This document shows positions 25,208 through 33,778 of a stretch of 64,000 bases of DNA, in pieces. How positions within the stretch are numbered: the stretch's first letter is position 1; each line of letters starts with the position of its first letter. Both the position numbers and the translations under genes were made by a program. The notes beneath the pieces are model-generated. The model was not told the DNA's origin. It saw only the letters and a list, made by a program, of their open reading frames with translations, and made no database searches. This stretch comes from Candidatus Microbacterium colombiense (GTDB lineage: Bacteria; Actinomycetota; Actinomycetes; Actinomycetales; Microbacteriaceae): positions 3,410,001-3,474,000 of the forward strand of contig CP119308.1 of NCBI GenBank assembly GCA_029203165.1, read 5' to 3'.

Positions 25208-25612
25208 TCAGGCTGCGACGTACTCCTGCCGCACGCGGCCTTCGGTCGCCAGTTCGATGTGCGAGAAGTCGTGGTCGGAGTTCAGGATCACGGCGTCGTT
25301 GGCGATCGCGTACGCGGCAATCAGACAGTCGAAGGCGCCGGCGGCGCGAACGAGTCCTGAATCCCACAGTGCCTGCTGGATGTCGAGGGATACCTGCTCA
25401 TCGGGGTGTGCCCACGCCGGAAGCAACTCGTCCATGTCTTCACGCAGCTCGGCGTATTCGCGCGGATCCCGCGCGGAATGGCAGTACTCCAGAACCTGCG
25501 GTGGGCAGGTGATGATGAGGTGGTTCGGGGACAGCGCACGGAGCCGGTCGGCGATCCCGGCACTCGTACCGGCTTTCTGCCAGATGCTGTTGTCGACGAG
25601 GTACGTCGTCAC
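25208..25612 (-). CDS. vapC: VapC-type PIN-domain toxin ribonuclease (134 aa)
   Basis: A PIN domain with the expected acidic residues: Asp7 in YLVDNSIW, Glu42 in QVLEYC, Asp95 in AFDCLIAAYA, and Asp113/Asp115 in NSDHDF. PIN toxins cleave structured RNA such as tRNA or rRNA and are blocked by the partner antitoxin. Its ATG overlaps the antitoxin TGA by four bases, the standard VapBC layout. The pair lies just downstream of the tRNA-Ser gene. Confidence 0.9.
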   Translation of the reverse strand: MTTYLVDNSIWQKAGTSAGIADRLRALSPNHLIITCPPQVLEYCHSARDPREYAELREDMDELLPAWAHPDEQVSLDIQQALWDSGLVRAAGAFDCLIAAYAIANDAVILNSDHDFSHIELATEGRVRQEYVAA

Positions 25613-25827
25613 GTGGTGGCACTCGTAACCGGGGCGATCGTCGGTGCGTCGATCTGATCAGGCGTGAACCGGCGTCCGATGATGCGCTCGACAGCCGCCG
25701 GCTGGCGTCGCACGGCGATGAGAGTGCGAAGCGCGAGGTCAACGGTCTCCCGGTTGGACGTGGTACCCGCCAGCTCCTTGGCCTGCTTCAGCTCGGCAGG
25801 ATTGATGTCGATCGACGTGACGGTCAT
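25609..25827 (-). CDS. vapB: VapB-type antitoxin (72 aa)
   Basis: A short protein with a ribbon-helix-helix-like N-terminus (MTVTSIDINPAELKQAKELA) and NRETVDLALRTLIAVRRQ, as in VapB antitoxins of the type II TA group. The C-terminal tail would wrap the toxin. GGAGGGGG precedes the ATG at 25827. A perfect inverted repeat sits 17 bases upstream and is the likely autoregulatory operator. Confidence 0.88.
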   Translation of the reverse strand: MTVTSIDINPAELKQAKELAGTTSNRETVDLALRTLIAVRRQPAAVERIIGRRFTPDQIDAPTIAPVTSATT

Positions 25828-25844
25828 GGCGCCCCCTCCGAGGT

Positions 25845-25868
25845 TCTTGTATAAGCCACTATACAAGA
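25845..25868 (-). promoter_or_regulatory. Operator palindrome of vapBC
   Basis: TCTTGTATA (25845-25853) and TATACAAGA (25860-25868) form a perfect 9-bp inverted repeat with a 6-base spacer. It is AT-rich in a GC-rich genome and contains -10-like TATACA, fitting binding by a VapB dimer over the promoter. Confidence 0.7.
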
Positions 25869-25925
25869 TGGCTTCGTCGGGCCGTGCTAAACATGCACCA
25901 AGAATGCGCCCCACCCCGGATACGG

Positions 25926-25953
25926 AAAAACCCCCTCGCGAAGAGGGGGTTTC
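25926..25953 (-). terminator. Terminator of the tRNA-Ser gene
   Basis: AACCCCCTC and GAGGGGGTT form a 9-bp stem around GCGAA, followed on the minus strand by a run of five T. A textbook rho-independent terminator three bases past the encoded CCA end. Confidence 0.88.
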
Positions 25954-25955
25954 CA

Positions 25956-26046
25956 TGGCGGTGACGGTGGGATTTGAACCCACGGTAGGGGGTTACCCTA
26001 CACAACTTTTCGAGAGTTGCACCTTCGGCCGCTCGGACACGTCACC
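25956..26046 (-). tRNA. tRNA-Ser (anticodon CGA)
   Basis: On the minus strand the acceptor GGTGACG pairs with CGTCACC, followed by G and an encoded CCA. The anticodon stem CAACT/AGTTG closes the loop CTCGAAA, giving anticodon CGA, which reads UCG. A long variable arm follows (TGTAGGGTAACCCCCTAC), typical of class II tRNA-Ser, and the T-loop GGTTCAAATCC is intact. Length with CCA is 91 bases. Confidence 0.95.
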
Positions 26047-26162
26047 GCGGAACAGCTTACGCGACACGGGGCGAGTGCGCGAATCGAGACGAGGCCCCGC
26101 GCGGCGCCATACTCTCGCGGGTTATGCACGGCACGGCCCCGGGCGCGTGGACGGCATCCCGG

Positions 26163-26176
26163 TTAGGCTGGCCTAA
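26163..26176 (+). promoter_or_regulatory. DtxR/IdeR-like iron box
   Basis: TTAGGC and GCCTAA form a perfect inverted repeat with a 2-base spacer, close to the DtxR/IdeR consensus (TTAGGTTAGCCTAACCTAA). It lies 24 bases upstream of the next ATG, where bound repressor would block transcription when iron is plentiful. Confidence 0.6.
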
Positions 26177-26199
26177 GCACCCGACGGAAGGATGCGCGC

Positions 26200-26976
26200 A
26201 TGGGCTTCATCATCTCCGAGGCGTTGGCCGAGACCGGCTACGTCGTCCTCGACGACCACGACCAGTCCGCCGACCCCGCCGAATGGCTCGATGTCGAGTA
26301 CGTCGGCTGGCGCTCGTCCGGCATCACCCGCTTCGCCCCACTGGCGAGCTATGCGGGCGATGTCGAGTGCAACGGGTTCTGGAACCACACGCCGCCGCGC
26401 GCCGACAAAGAGGGCGTCTGGGTGGCGTCGCAGGTCGCACTCGCTCCCGTGCTGCAGCGCCGCGCGCAGGAACCCGGCGTCGGCATCGGCCGCTGCCGCG
26501 TGATCGAGCTGCAGCCCAACGAGTACGCCGATGCGATCTACAACCTGCATCAGGACGACAACAACCGCCTCAACGACGAGGGCACCGGATGGGTCGTGCG
26601 CGGGTTCTTCAACCTGACGGATGACCGCGAGTCGCTGCTGATCCTCCGCTCCGACCGCTTCGACCCCGCGACCGAGGTGCGCCTTCCGCTGCGCAGCGGA
26701 TCCCGCATCATCGTCGACACGCAGCGCTTCTGGCATGCGGTCTGGCACCGCGGCACCTCCCCGCGCTACGCGCTCATCACGTCGTGGACCTCCGGCCCGC
26801 AGCTCGACGCCTACATCGCCGCGAACCACGGCGATCCGCATCCGCCGACCGTGACGCTCGACGCCGCGTTCGTCGACGCCGCTCAGGTCGAGATGCATCG
26901 ACGGATCGAGGAGCGCCGCCGCGCGTTCGAGGCCCAGGGCATCGTGATGCAGCCTCCCACCCCGCTCTACGGCTGA
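26200..26976 (+). CDS. 2-oxoglutarate/Fe(II) dioxygenase-like protein, probably iron-regulated (258 aa)
   Basis: No named family is certain. An HxD pair (His117 and Asp119 in YNLHQDDNNRL), a later His in IVDTQRFWHAVWHRG (His179 or His183) and an Arg shortly after (RYALITSW) match the facial triad and 2-oxoglutarate-binding Arg of cupin-fold dioxygenases. The spacing of about 60 residues fits. GGAAGGA precedes the ATG. The iron box upstream predicts expression under iron limitation, perhaps for siderophore tailoring or as an iron-sparing enzyme; this is inference. Confidence 0.68.
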   Translation: MGFIISEALAETGYVVLDDHDQSADPAEWLDVEYVGWRSSGITRFAPLASYAGDVECNGFWNHTPPRADKEGVWVASQVALAPVLQRRAQEPGVGIGRCRVIELQPNEYADAIYNLHQDDNNRLNDEGTGWVVRGFFNLTDDRESLLILRSDRFDPATEVRLPLRSGSRIIVDTQRFWHAVWHRGTSPRYALITSWTSGPQLDAYIAANHGDPHPPTVTLDAAFVDAAQVEMHRRIEERRRAFEAQGIVMQPPTPLYG

Positions 26977-27163
26977 GCCCCACCCCGCTCCTACGCCCCC
27001 ACTGCATCCCACACCAGTCGCAGATTGTCGCGATCTCCGAGCTGAAGCGGCAGATCGCGACCGCCTCCAGCCGCATCCACGCGGGCGAAGCGACCATTCG
27101 CGACCGTCGCTCGAGAGGGAGCGGGACCGACCACCTCCAGCCAACCTCGCCCCGAGCGGCCCG

Positions 27164-28843
27164 TCAGACCGTGCGACCGGCCTCGATGCGCACCACGCGG
27201 TCGACCGTGCCCGCGGGCGGATCGACGTGCGAGATCAGCAGCACCGACTGGCCACGCGTCGCCCCCAGCAGGTCGTTGAGCAGGGCATCGGATGCTGCGG
27301 GGTCCACCCCGGCGGTCGGCTCATCGAGCACCAGCACCGGGAAGCCGCGCAGCAGCGCCCGCGCCAGAGCGATGCGCTGCGCCTGACCGCCCGACACGAG
27401 TGCCCCGCGGTCACCGACGCGCGCATCGAGCCCGCCGCGTTCGCGCACCCAGTCCCCCAGCCCGACCCGACCGAGCACCTCGACAAGCTCGTCATCGGTC
27501 GCGGTGTCGCGGGCGAACAGCAGGTTCTGCCGGATGTCCTCGTCGAACAGCTGCGGAGTCTGCTCGCACAGACCGACCACACGGCGCAGCGCCGGCCCCG
27601 AGAGCGCCGCAGCCTGGGTGCCGCCGATCGTGTACTCGCCCTCGACCCGCAGGAACCCGACCAGTGCCGCCGCGAGCGAGCTCTTGCCCGCGCCGCTCGG
27701 GCCCGACACGAGCACGCGTTCACCCGGCGCCACGTCGAGATCGATGCCGCGCAGCCCGGCGACTCCCCCCGGCCATGTCGCCCGCACGCCCCGCAACCGG
27801 AGCGCGGGAGTCGTGCCCTCGCCCGACGCGAGCGTGTCGCTGCCATCGTCGGCGCGGAGCTCCTCCGGCATGCGCTCGGGCAGCACGTCGACGATGCGTT
27901 CAGCGCTCACCCGCACGCTCCGCCACGATGCGGCGGCGATCGGCACGGCGCCGAACACTTCGAACACGACCATCGGCACGAGCACGGCGACGGCGAGCCA
28001 CGGCCCGTCGATCGCCCCGGTCGCGAGTCCCGGAGACGCTGCGGCGATCGCCCAGACCGACGCGGCGCCGGCCACCGCCGACACCACTCCCGCCGCGACC
28101 GCCTGCGCGAGCGACGCCCTGCTCACGACACGGCGCAGCGCGGCATCCGCATCCGTCACCCGTGCGCGCGCCTGCTCTTCCGCCCCGAAGGCGAGCAGCA
28201 CGTCGAGGCTGCCGATGTAGTCGACGAGGGATGCCGACAGCTCCGCGCGTCGAGCGGAGACGAGCGCCTCGGCCCGGGAACCGAACAGCCACCCCATACC
28301 GATCGCCACAGCCGCGGCGATCAGCAGACAGGCGGCGAGCGTGAGGGCGGCAGGAGGCGCGACGATCGCGATGAATCCGACGGCACCGATCGCGACGAGA
28401 CCCGACACCGCGAGCGGCTGCACGACACGCAGCGGCAGGTTCTGCAGGTTGTCCACGTCATCGACCAGCGCGGAGAGCACGTGACCGCGGTCGGTGGCGC
28501 CGAGGCCGGCCGGGGAGAGCGGGATGAGACTGCGCACCAGATCGGCCCGCGTGGTGGCCAACTGGCGCAGCGCCGCGTCGTGCCCGCTCAACCGTTCGAG
28601 GTACCGGAAGACGGCACGCGAGACCGCGAAGAAACGCACCCCCACGACCGCGATCGAGAGGGGAACGAGGGAGTCGACGATGGATGCGCTGACGATGAGC
28701 CATCCGCTCACGGCCAGCAGACTGACCGCCGCTCCCGCCGAGACGGCACCCCACAGAAGTCCGGGCAGGAACCGGCGCACCGGCGGCTGGGCCAACTGCA
28801 GCACCTCGCGCACCCGCGCGCGCCGCGACGTCTGAAGACTCAT
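27164..28843 (-). CDS. cydC: Thiol reductant ABC exporter subunit CydC (559 aa)
   Basis: With CydD it forms the heterodimeric exporter that supplies glutathione or cysteine to the outside, needed to assemble cytochrome bd. An N-terminal six-helix domain (RFLPGLLWGAVSAGAAVSLL) is followed by an ATPase domain with VSGPSGAGKSSLAAALVGFL, LVSGGQAQRIALARALL and VLVLDEPTAGVD. The ATG at 28843 overlaps the cydD stop by four bases. It is the last gene of the cydABDC operon. Its end faces the dioxygenase-like gene across 187 bases in which I see only short inverted repeats. Confidence 0.93.
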   Translation of the reverse strand: MSLQTSRRARVREVLQLAQPPVRRFLPGLLWGAVSAGAAVSLLAVSGWLIVSASIVDSLVPLSIAVVGVRFFAVSRAVFRYLERLSGHDAALRQLATTRADLVRSLIPLSPAGLGATDRGHVLSALVDDVDNLQNLPLRVVQPLAVSGLVAIGAVGFIAIVAPPAALTLAACLLIAAAVAIGMGWLFGSRAEALVSARRAELSASLVDYIGSLDVLLAFGAEEQARARVTDADAALRRVVSRASLAQAVAAGVVSAVAGAASVWAIAAASPGLATGAIDGPWLAVAVLVPMVVFEVFGAVPIAAASWRSVRVSAERIVDVLPERMPEELRADDGSDTLASGEGTTPALRLRGVRATWPGGVAGLRGIDLDVAPGERVLVSGPSGAGKSSLAAALVGFLRVEGEYTIGGTQAAALSGPALRRVVGLCEQTPQLFDEDIRQNLLFARDTATDDELVEVLGRVGLGDWVRERGGLDARVGDRGALVSGGQAQRIALARALLRGFPVLVLDEPTAGVDPAASDALLNDLLGATRGQSVLLISHVDPPAGTVDRVVRIEAGRTV

Positions 28844-30549
28844 GCGGAGACCCCCAGCACGACGACCCGGTCGGCGATGTCGCGCGCACTGCGCCGGTGG
28901 GAGACGAGCAGGATCAGCGCACCGGCATCCGCCCGACGGCGCAGCGACCGCCACAGCCGCGCTTCGGTCTCCGGGTCGAGCGCGCTGGAGGGTTCGTCGA
29001 GCGCGAGCACCCGGTGCGGATCCTGGGCGTGCCGATACAGCGCCCGGGCGACCGCGACGCGCTGCGCCTGTCCGCCCGAGAGCCCCGCGCCCTGCACGCC
29101 GAGCTCGAGGTGCGGGTCGATGCCCTCGGCGCATGCGTCGTCGAGCGCCGCACGGATGCCCGCGGCGTCGGGCTCCGGGTCGCCGAGCGCGATGTTCTGG
29201 GCCACCGTCCCCCGCATCAGCCCCGGCGCTTGACCTGCCCAGGCGAGCCAGCGGGCGGGGTCGAGCTCCTGCACGTCGGCTGCTCCGACCGACGCGGAGC
29301 CCGAGAAGTCCGCCGCTCCGCGCAACGCGGCCAGCAGCGACGACTTCCCCGCCCCGCTCGGCCCCTCGATCAGGGTGATCGTGCCCGGTCCTGCGGCGAA
29401 CGACACCGGCGGGAGGTCGCGAACCTGCAGGTCTTCGACGCGGAGCCCCGGTGTCGCGGTTCGCAACTCCTCAAGAATCGACGCATCCGGTCGGCCGAGC
29501 GGCGTGTCGACGGTTACCCCGCCCGTTCTTGAGGAGTTATGAACCGCCACGCCCGCCACGCCCGCCGCCCCCGCCGCCACCGCCGCCCCCGCAGCACCCG
29601 CCCCCGCGGCCTCGTCCAGCACGGCGAAGATGTCCTCGGTCGCCGCGACCCCCTCGGCGGCGGCGTGGAACTGCACCCCCACCTGACGGATCGGCAGGAA
29701 GGCCTCGGGCGCGAGCAGCAGAACGAACAATCCGACCTCGAGCGTCAGATCGCCCGACAGCAACCGAAACCCCACCGACACCGCGATGAGCGCGACCGCG
29801 AGCGAGGCGAGCAGCTCCATCGCGAAGCCCGAGAGGAACGAGAAGCGCAGCACCTTCATGGTCTCGCGGCGGTAGTCGTCGGCGGTCTGCTCGATCCGGT
29901 CGGCGGCGCGCTGCTCCCGGCCGAACAGCCGCAGCGTCGACAGCCCCTGCACGGTGTCGGCGAAGCGCACGGCGAGCCGCTGCAGCGTCTGCCACTGCCT
30001 GGTCTGCACGGTGCGGGTCGCGATGCCGATCAGGATCAGGAAGAGCGGGATCAGCGGCAGCGTGATCGCGGCGGTGAGCCCGCTCGGCCAGTCCTGCCAC
30101 CACATCACCGCGAGCAGCACCGGCGTCGCGATCACGGTGAGCACCAGCTGCGGGATGTAGCGCGCGAAGTACGAGTCGAGCGCCTCGAGCCCGTGTCCCG
30201 CGGTCACGGCGAGCGCGGTGCGGTTGCGCTGTGCGAGCCACCCGGGCCCGAGCGCCCCGATCGCGCGGATCAGCGCCGCGCGCAATTGCATCCCGGTCTT
30301 CGCCGCGGCGCGGGTGCCGGCCGCATCGGATGCCGCGATCAGCAGTCCGCGCAGCAGGGCGGTCGCGAGCAGCCACAGCAGGGATGCCGTGACATCACGC
30401 CCCGCGATCGCTCCGGTGACGGCATCCGTCAGCAGCCAGGCGAACACGACCGTGACCGCGGTCTGCACCACGCCGATCAGCGCGGATGCCGCGAGGAAAC
30501 CCCTCGCGGCACCCGCGTAGCGCAGCAGTCTCGGGTCGACGGGTTTCAC
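28840..30549 (-). CDS. cydD: Thiol reductant ABC exporter subunit CydD (569 aa)
   Basis: The N-terminal membrane domain (LIGVVQTAVTVVFAWLLTDA to EAFLPIRQVGVQFHAAAEG) is joined to an ATPase with IEGPSGAGKSSLLAAL, LSGGQAQRVAVARALY and VLALDEPSSALD. The linker is unusually long, about 60 residues: an Ala/Gly-rich run of about 25 residues, then a segment flanked by a perfect 13-bp inverted repeat (29465-29477 and 29526-29538). This looks like an in-frame insertion tolerated in the linker. The GTG at 30549 overlaps the cydB stop (GTGA). Confidence 0.92.
   Translation of the reverse strand: MKPVDPRLLRYAGAARGFLAASALIGVVQTAVTVVFAWLLTDAVTGAIAGRDVTASLLWLLATALLRGLLIAASDAAGTRAAAKTGMQLRAALIRAIGALGPGWLAQRNRTALAVTAGHGLEALDSYFARYIPQLVLTVIATPVLLAVMWWQDWPSGLTAAITLPLIPLFLILIGIATRTVQTRQWQTLQRLAVRFADTVQGLSTLRLFGREQRAADRIEQTADDYRRETMKVLRFSFLSGFAMELLASLAVALIAVSVGFRLLSGDLTLEVGLFVLLLAPEAFLPIRQVGVQFHAAAEGVAATEDIFAVLDEAAGAGAAGAAVAAGAAGVAGVAVHNSSRTGGVTVDTPLGRPDASILEELRTATPGLRVEDLQVRDLPPVSFAAGPGTITLIEGPSGAGKSSLLAALRGAADFSGSASVGAADVQELDPARWLAWAGQAPGLMRGTVAQNIALGDPEPDAAGIRAALDDACAEGIDPHLELGVQGAGLSGGQAQRVAVARALYRHAQDPHRVLALDEPSSALDPETEARLWRSLRRRADAGALILLVSHRRSARDIADRVVVLGVSA
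29465..29538. repeat. 13-bp perfect inverted repeat inside the cydD linker
   Basis: AACTCCTCAAGAA (29465-29477) and TTCTTGAGGAGTT (29526-29538) are exact reverse complements 48 bases apart, inside the coding sequence. The enclosed codons add a linker segment that appears dispensable. The arrangement resembles palindromic elements inserted in genes. No other copy was seen in this window. Confidence 0.75.
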
Positions 30550-31574
30550 GCGTGGACCGCGGCCCCCTCGATCGAGCTCCGGGTGACGCGTTTGCGGAAG
30601 ACCCAGTATGTCCAGGTCTGGTACGCGATCACGAGCGGCAGGGCGATCAGCGCGGTCCAACTCATGATCGTCAGCGTATACGGCGTGCTCGAGGCGTTCG
30701 CGATCGTGAGGCTGTAGGCGGGGTCGATCGTCGACGGCATCACGTAGGGGAACAGTGCGGCGAACAGCATCACCACGGCGAACAGCACGGTGAGGATGCC
30801 GGCGAAGAACGCCCATCCGTCGAGCCGCCGCAGCGAGAACACGACCGCGCTGAGCAGAGCGACCGCGGCGACCGCCCCGGTGCCGATCACGAGCCACAGC
30901 AGCGGTGCTTCGCGTCCGGCGGCGAGCGCGATCGTCCAGATCACGGTTCCCGCGGCCGCGAGCACGGTCGGCGCCGCGGCCCGAAGTGCGAGCTTGCGCG
31001 CATCCTCGTGCACCTGACCGTCGGTCTTCAGCGCCACGAACAGCACGCCGTGCAGGAAGAAGATCAGCAGCGTGGTGACCCCGACGAGCAGCGCGTAGGG
31101 GTTCAGCAGCGCGAAGAATCCGCCGACGTAGATGTGGTTCTCGTCCAGCGCGACACCCTGCACGATGTTGCCGAAGGCGACGCCCCACAGCAGCGCCGGC
31201 ACGGCGGAGCCGATCACGATCATGCGGTCGAAGCCCGCTTTCCACTTCGCCGATTCGCGCTGGTGGCGGTACTCGAATGAGACACCGCGCAGGATCAGCG
31301 CGAGCAGGATCAGCAGCAACGGCAGGTAGAACCCGCTGAAGAGCGTCGCGTACCACTCGGGGAACGACGCGAACAGGCAGGCGCCGGCGACGATGACCCA
31401 GGTCTCGTTGAGGTCCCAGACCGGGCCGATGGTGTTGATGACCTGGCGGCGCGAGACGTCGTTCTTGCCGAGGAACGGCAGCGACATCCCGACGCCGAAG
31501 TCGAAGCCGTCGAGCACGAAATACCCGACGAAGAGGAAGGCGACGATCCAGAACCAGAGTGTTGCGAGATCCAT
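30546..31574 (-). CDS. cydB: Cytochrome bd ubiquinol oxidase subunit II (342 aa)
   Basis: The second membrane subunit of the high-affinity terminal oxidase. The start MDLATLWFWIVAFLFVGYFV and FDFGVGMSLPFLG are characteristic of CydB. About eight helices follow, with VWDLNETWVIVAGACLFASFP conserved. AGGAAGGGA precedes the ATG, 14 bases after the cydA stop. It is translationally coupled to cydD. Confidence 0.95.
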   Translation of the reverse strand: MDLATLWFWIVAFLFVGYFVLDGFDFGVGMSLPFLGKNDVSRRQVINTIGPVWDLNETWVIVAGACLFASFPEWYATLFSGFYLPLLLILLALILRGVSFEYRHQRESAKWKAGFDRMIVIGSAVPALLWGVAFGNIVQGVALDENHIYVGGFFALLNPYALLVGVTTLLIFFLHGVLFVALKTDGQVHEDARKLALRAAAPTVLAAAGTVIWTIALAAGREAPLLWLVIGTGAVAAVALLSAVVFSLRRLDGWAFFAGILTVLFAVVMLFAALFPYVMPSTIDPAYSLTIANASSTPYTLTIMSWTALIALPLVIAYQTWTYWVFRKRVTRSSIEGAAVHA

Positions 31575-31588
31575 GATGTCCCTTCCTC

Positions 31589-33004
31589 TCAGTACACGAC
31601 CGACGGCAGCTGGGCCGTCTCGTCATGGGGTTGCTCGGTGGTGTCGGGACCCTTCTGCGCGGCCCGGATGATGAGGCGGATCTCGACCACGGCCAGGGCG
31701 GCGTAGATCGCGGTGAAGGCGATCAGCGAGATCAACACTTCAACGCCGCTCACCCCCGGCGAGACGCCGTCCTGTGTGGTCATGAGTCCGAACACGATCC
31801 AGGGCTGTCTGCCCATCTCGGTGAAGACCCAGCCCATGATGTTGGCGACGAGCGCGAGCGGGAACGACCAGATCGCGAGCTTCCACATCCACGGTGCCGG
31901 CGGCTTCTTCGCGCTCTTGCGCGTGAGCCACAGGCCGATCACGGCGACGAGGGCCGCGGCCATGCCCAGGCCGATCATCCAGCGGAACGCCCAGTAGGTG
32001 ACCCAGAGGATCGGGGCGAAGTCGGTCAGGCCGGTGTCGGCGTAGGTGGTGGCGTACTCGGCGTTGAGATCGTTGATCCCGTGCACGCAGGCGTCGAAGG
32101 TGTGCGTCGACAGCAGCGAGAGCAGATAGGGCACGCGGATCGAGAACAGCTCGGAGCTGCCGTCCGGTGTGCCGAGCGTGAACAGGCTGAACGACGCATC
32201 CGGTCCGCACACCGTGTTGAACGTCGCCTCGGCCGCGGCCATCTTCATCGGCTGCGCGGCGTACATCGCGAGTCCGAGCTGGTCACCCGTGAGCACCACG
32301 CCGGCCGTCGAGAAGATCATCGCCCACAGTCCGAACTTGAGCGAGATGCGCATGGTCTCGAAGTGCTGGCCCCGCGCGAGGTGCCAGGCCGAGACCGAGA
32401 TGACGACACCGGCGGCGAACATGAGCGCGCCGAAGATCGTGTGCGGGAAGGCGGCGAGCGCGACCGGATTGGTCAGCAGCGCCCAGAAGTCGGTGAGCTC
32501 GGCGCGGTTCGTCTCGGGGTTGAACACGTAGCCGACCGGGTTCTGCATGAACGCGTTCGCGGCGATGATGAAGTACGCCGAGAGGATGCTGCCGATCGAG
32601 ACGCACCAGATCGTGGCCAGGTGCAGCTTCTGCGGCAGCTTGTCCCATCCGAAGATCCAGAGTCCGATGAAGGTGGCCTCGAAGAAGAAGGCGAGCAGTC
32701 CCTCGAACGCGAGCGGTGCGCCGAACACGTCGCCGACGAAGCGCGAGTAGTCCGACCAGTTCATGCCGAACTGGAACTCCTGCACGATGCCGGTCACGAC
32801 GCCCATGGCGAAGTTGATCAGGAAGATCTTGCCGAAGAATCGCGTCAGGTGGAGGTACTGCACCTTGCCGGTGCGCACCCACGCGGTCTGGAAGATCGCG
32901 GAGACCAGTGCCATGCCGATCGTGAGCGGCACGAACAGGTAGTGGTACACGGTCGTGAGCCCGAACTGCCATCGGGACAGGACCAGCGGGTCGAGCCATT
33001 CCAT
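31589..33004 (-). CDS. cydA: Cytochrome bd ubiquinol oxidase subunit I (471 aa)
   Basis: Carries the heme-binding subunit of cytochrome bd, reducing O2 with quinol without pumping protons. Heme ligand regions are visible: His21 in TTVYHYLFVPLTIG, the His in AAFPHTIFGALMFA, and the Met near GQHFETMRIS. GRQPW near the C-terminal end of the Q-loop region is conserved, and the Q-loop is of the short type. GAGGAG precedes the ATG. First gene of cydABDC; its upstream region shares CCGGCCGTGAATAA with the adjacent regulator promoter. Confidence 0.95.
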   Translation of the reverse strand: MEWLDPLVLSRWQFGLTTVYHYLFVPLTIGMALVSAIFQTAWVRTGKVQYLHLTRFFGKIFLINFAMGVVTGIVQEFQFGMNWSDYSRFVGDVFGAPLAFEGLLAFFFEATFIGLWIFGWDKLPQKLHLATIWCVSIGSILSAYFIIAANAFMQNPVGYVFNPETNRAELTDFWALLTNPVALAAFPHTIFGALMFAAGVVISVSAWHLARGQHFETMRISLKFGLWAMIFSTAGVVLTGDQLGLAMYAAQPMKMAAAEATFNTVCGPDASFSLFTLGTPDGSSELFSIRVPYLLSLLSTHTFDACVHGINDLNAEYATTYADTGLTDFAPILWVTYWAFRWMIGLGMAAALVAVIGLWLTRKSAKKPPAPWMWKLAIWSFPLALVANIMGWVFTEMGRQPWIVFGLMTTQDGVSPGVSGVEVLISLIAFTAIYAALAVVEIRLIIRAAQKGPDTTEQPHDETAQLPSVVY

Positions 33005-33084
33005 GGGCCACTCCTCTTTCTCCGCCGTGCACTGATCGGCGCTGCTGCCACGCTAACGACGGGCCTGCGGCCCTCGTGGGGCTG

Positions 33085-33098
33085 CCGGCCGTGAATAA
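33085..33098. promoter_or_regulatory. Shared 14-base motif upstream of cydA
   Basis: CCGGCCGTGAATAA (read TTATTCACGGCCGG on the cyd strand) is identical to 33779-33792 in front of the neighbouring regulator gene. Both face the same way relative to their genes. A likely operator for that regulator. Confidence 0.6.
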
Positions 33099-33111
33099 GA
33101 CAGATGCTCGC

Positions 33112-33738
33112 CTAGGCGGCGGTCATCTCCGTCAGACGCAGCTGTACGGTGCACTCCGCCGGGAGGGCGGAGGGGCGCACGGCCTCGGCGCCGAGCGGCC
33201 CACCGGCTTCGGTGAGCACCCCCTGCATGAGGCCGAGGTGCACGGTGCACAGCATCGGACGGTCTTCGGCGCGACCCGCAGCGTGCGGGCACGGGCTGAG
33301 ATCGACTGTGAGCTGCTCGTCATCGACGACGGGCTCGAAGCCGCTCTCCTCCAAGTGTTCGATCAGGGCGTCCAGTTGGTAGGTCGCGTCGCGACCGAGG
33401 ACGGATGCGGATGCCGGGAGCACGCGGCGCAGCAGGTCGCCGCGTTCGGCGGCCGCCTTCGCCTTGTTCCGCGCGATGGGGCTGGATGCGTCGGGGGCGC
33501 CGGTCGCGGCACTGTAGAGCGTGCGGGGACGACCGCGGGTCGTGCGGTGCTCGGTGGCCTGGATGACGTAGCCACCCTCGATCAGCCGTTGCAGGTGCTC
33601 GCGCACCGTGTTGGGGTGCAGCCCCGTGGCCTCGCACAGCTCGCCGATCGCGCGCTCGGGGCGCGACTGCAGCAGGTGCAGGAGCTGCACCCGGGAGAAG
33701 GTCGAGATCGGCCCGCAGACGGGCCCGGCGTTGGCCAT
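33112..33738 (-). CDS. Winged-helix regulator with conserved Cys, probable cyd regulator (208 aa)
   Basis: The N-terminal winged helix-turn-helix (LLHLLQSRPERAIGELCEA then TGLHPNTVREHLQRLIEGGY) is of the ArsR/SufR kind. The C-terminal part has Cys150 in LSPCPHAAG, Cys164 in MLCTVHLGL and Cys196 in AECTVQL with nearby His, a pattern that could hold an Fe-S cluster or metal, as in SufR-like redox sensors. It lies directly upstream of cydA in the same direction and shares a promoter motif with it, so redox or oxygen control of cydABDC is likely. A CATAAT box six bases before the ATG implies a leaderless mRNA. Confidence 0.82.
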   Translation of the reverse strand: MANAGPVCGPISTFSRVQLLHLLQSRPERAIGELCEATGLHPNTVREHLQRLIEGGYVIQATEHRTTRGRPRTLYSAATGAPDASSPIARNKAKAAAERGDLLRRVLPASASVLGRDATYQLDALIEHLEESGFEPVVDDEQLTVDLSPCPHAAGRAEDRPMLCTVHLGLMQGVLTEAGGPLGAEAVRPSALPAECTVQLRLTEMTAA

Positions 33739-33778
33739 GTCTCCATTATGACCAGGCCACCGACGCCGGCCCGGCGAT

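Noticed and set aside
25923..26046. tRNA-Ser as an attachment site for an integrated element
   Set aside because: No duplicated tRNA 3' segment and no integrase gene were seen in the neighbourhood; vapBC alone is not enough evidence.
27000..27160. Short inverted repeats (TCGCGATCT/AGATCGCGA) between the dioxygenase-like gene and cydC
   Set aside because: They lack the 19-base pitch of the other elements, lack a U-tract, and 9-bp palindromes made of CG-rich words are expected at this base composition.
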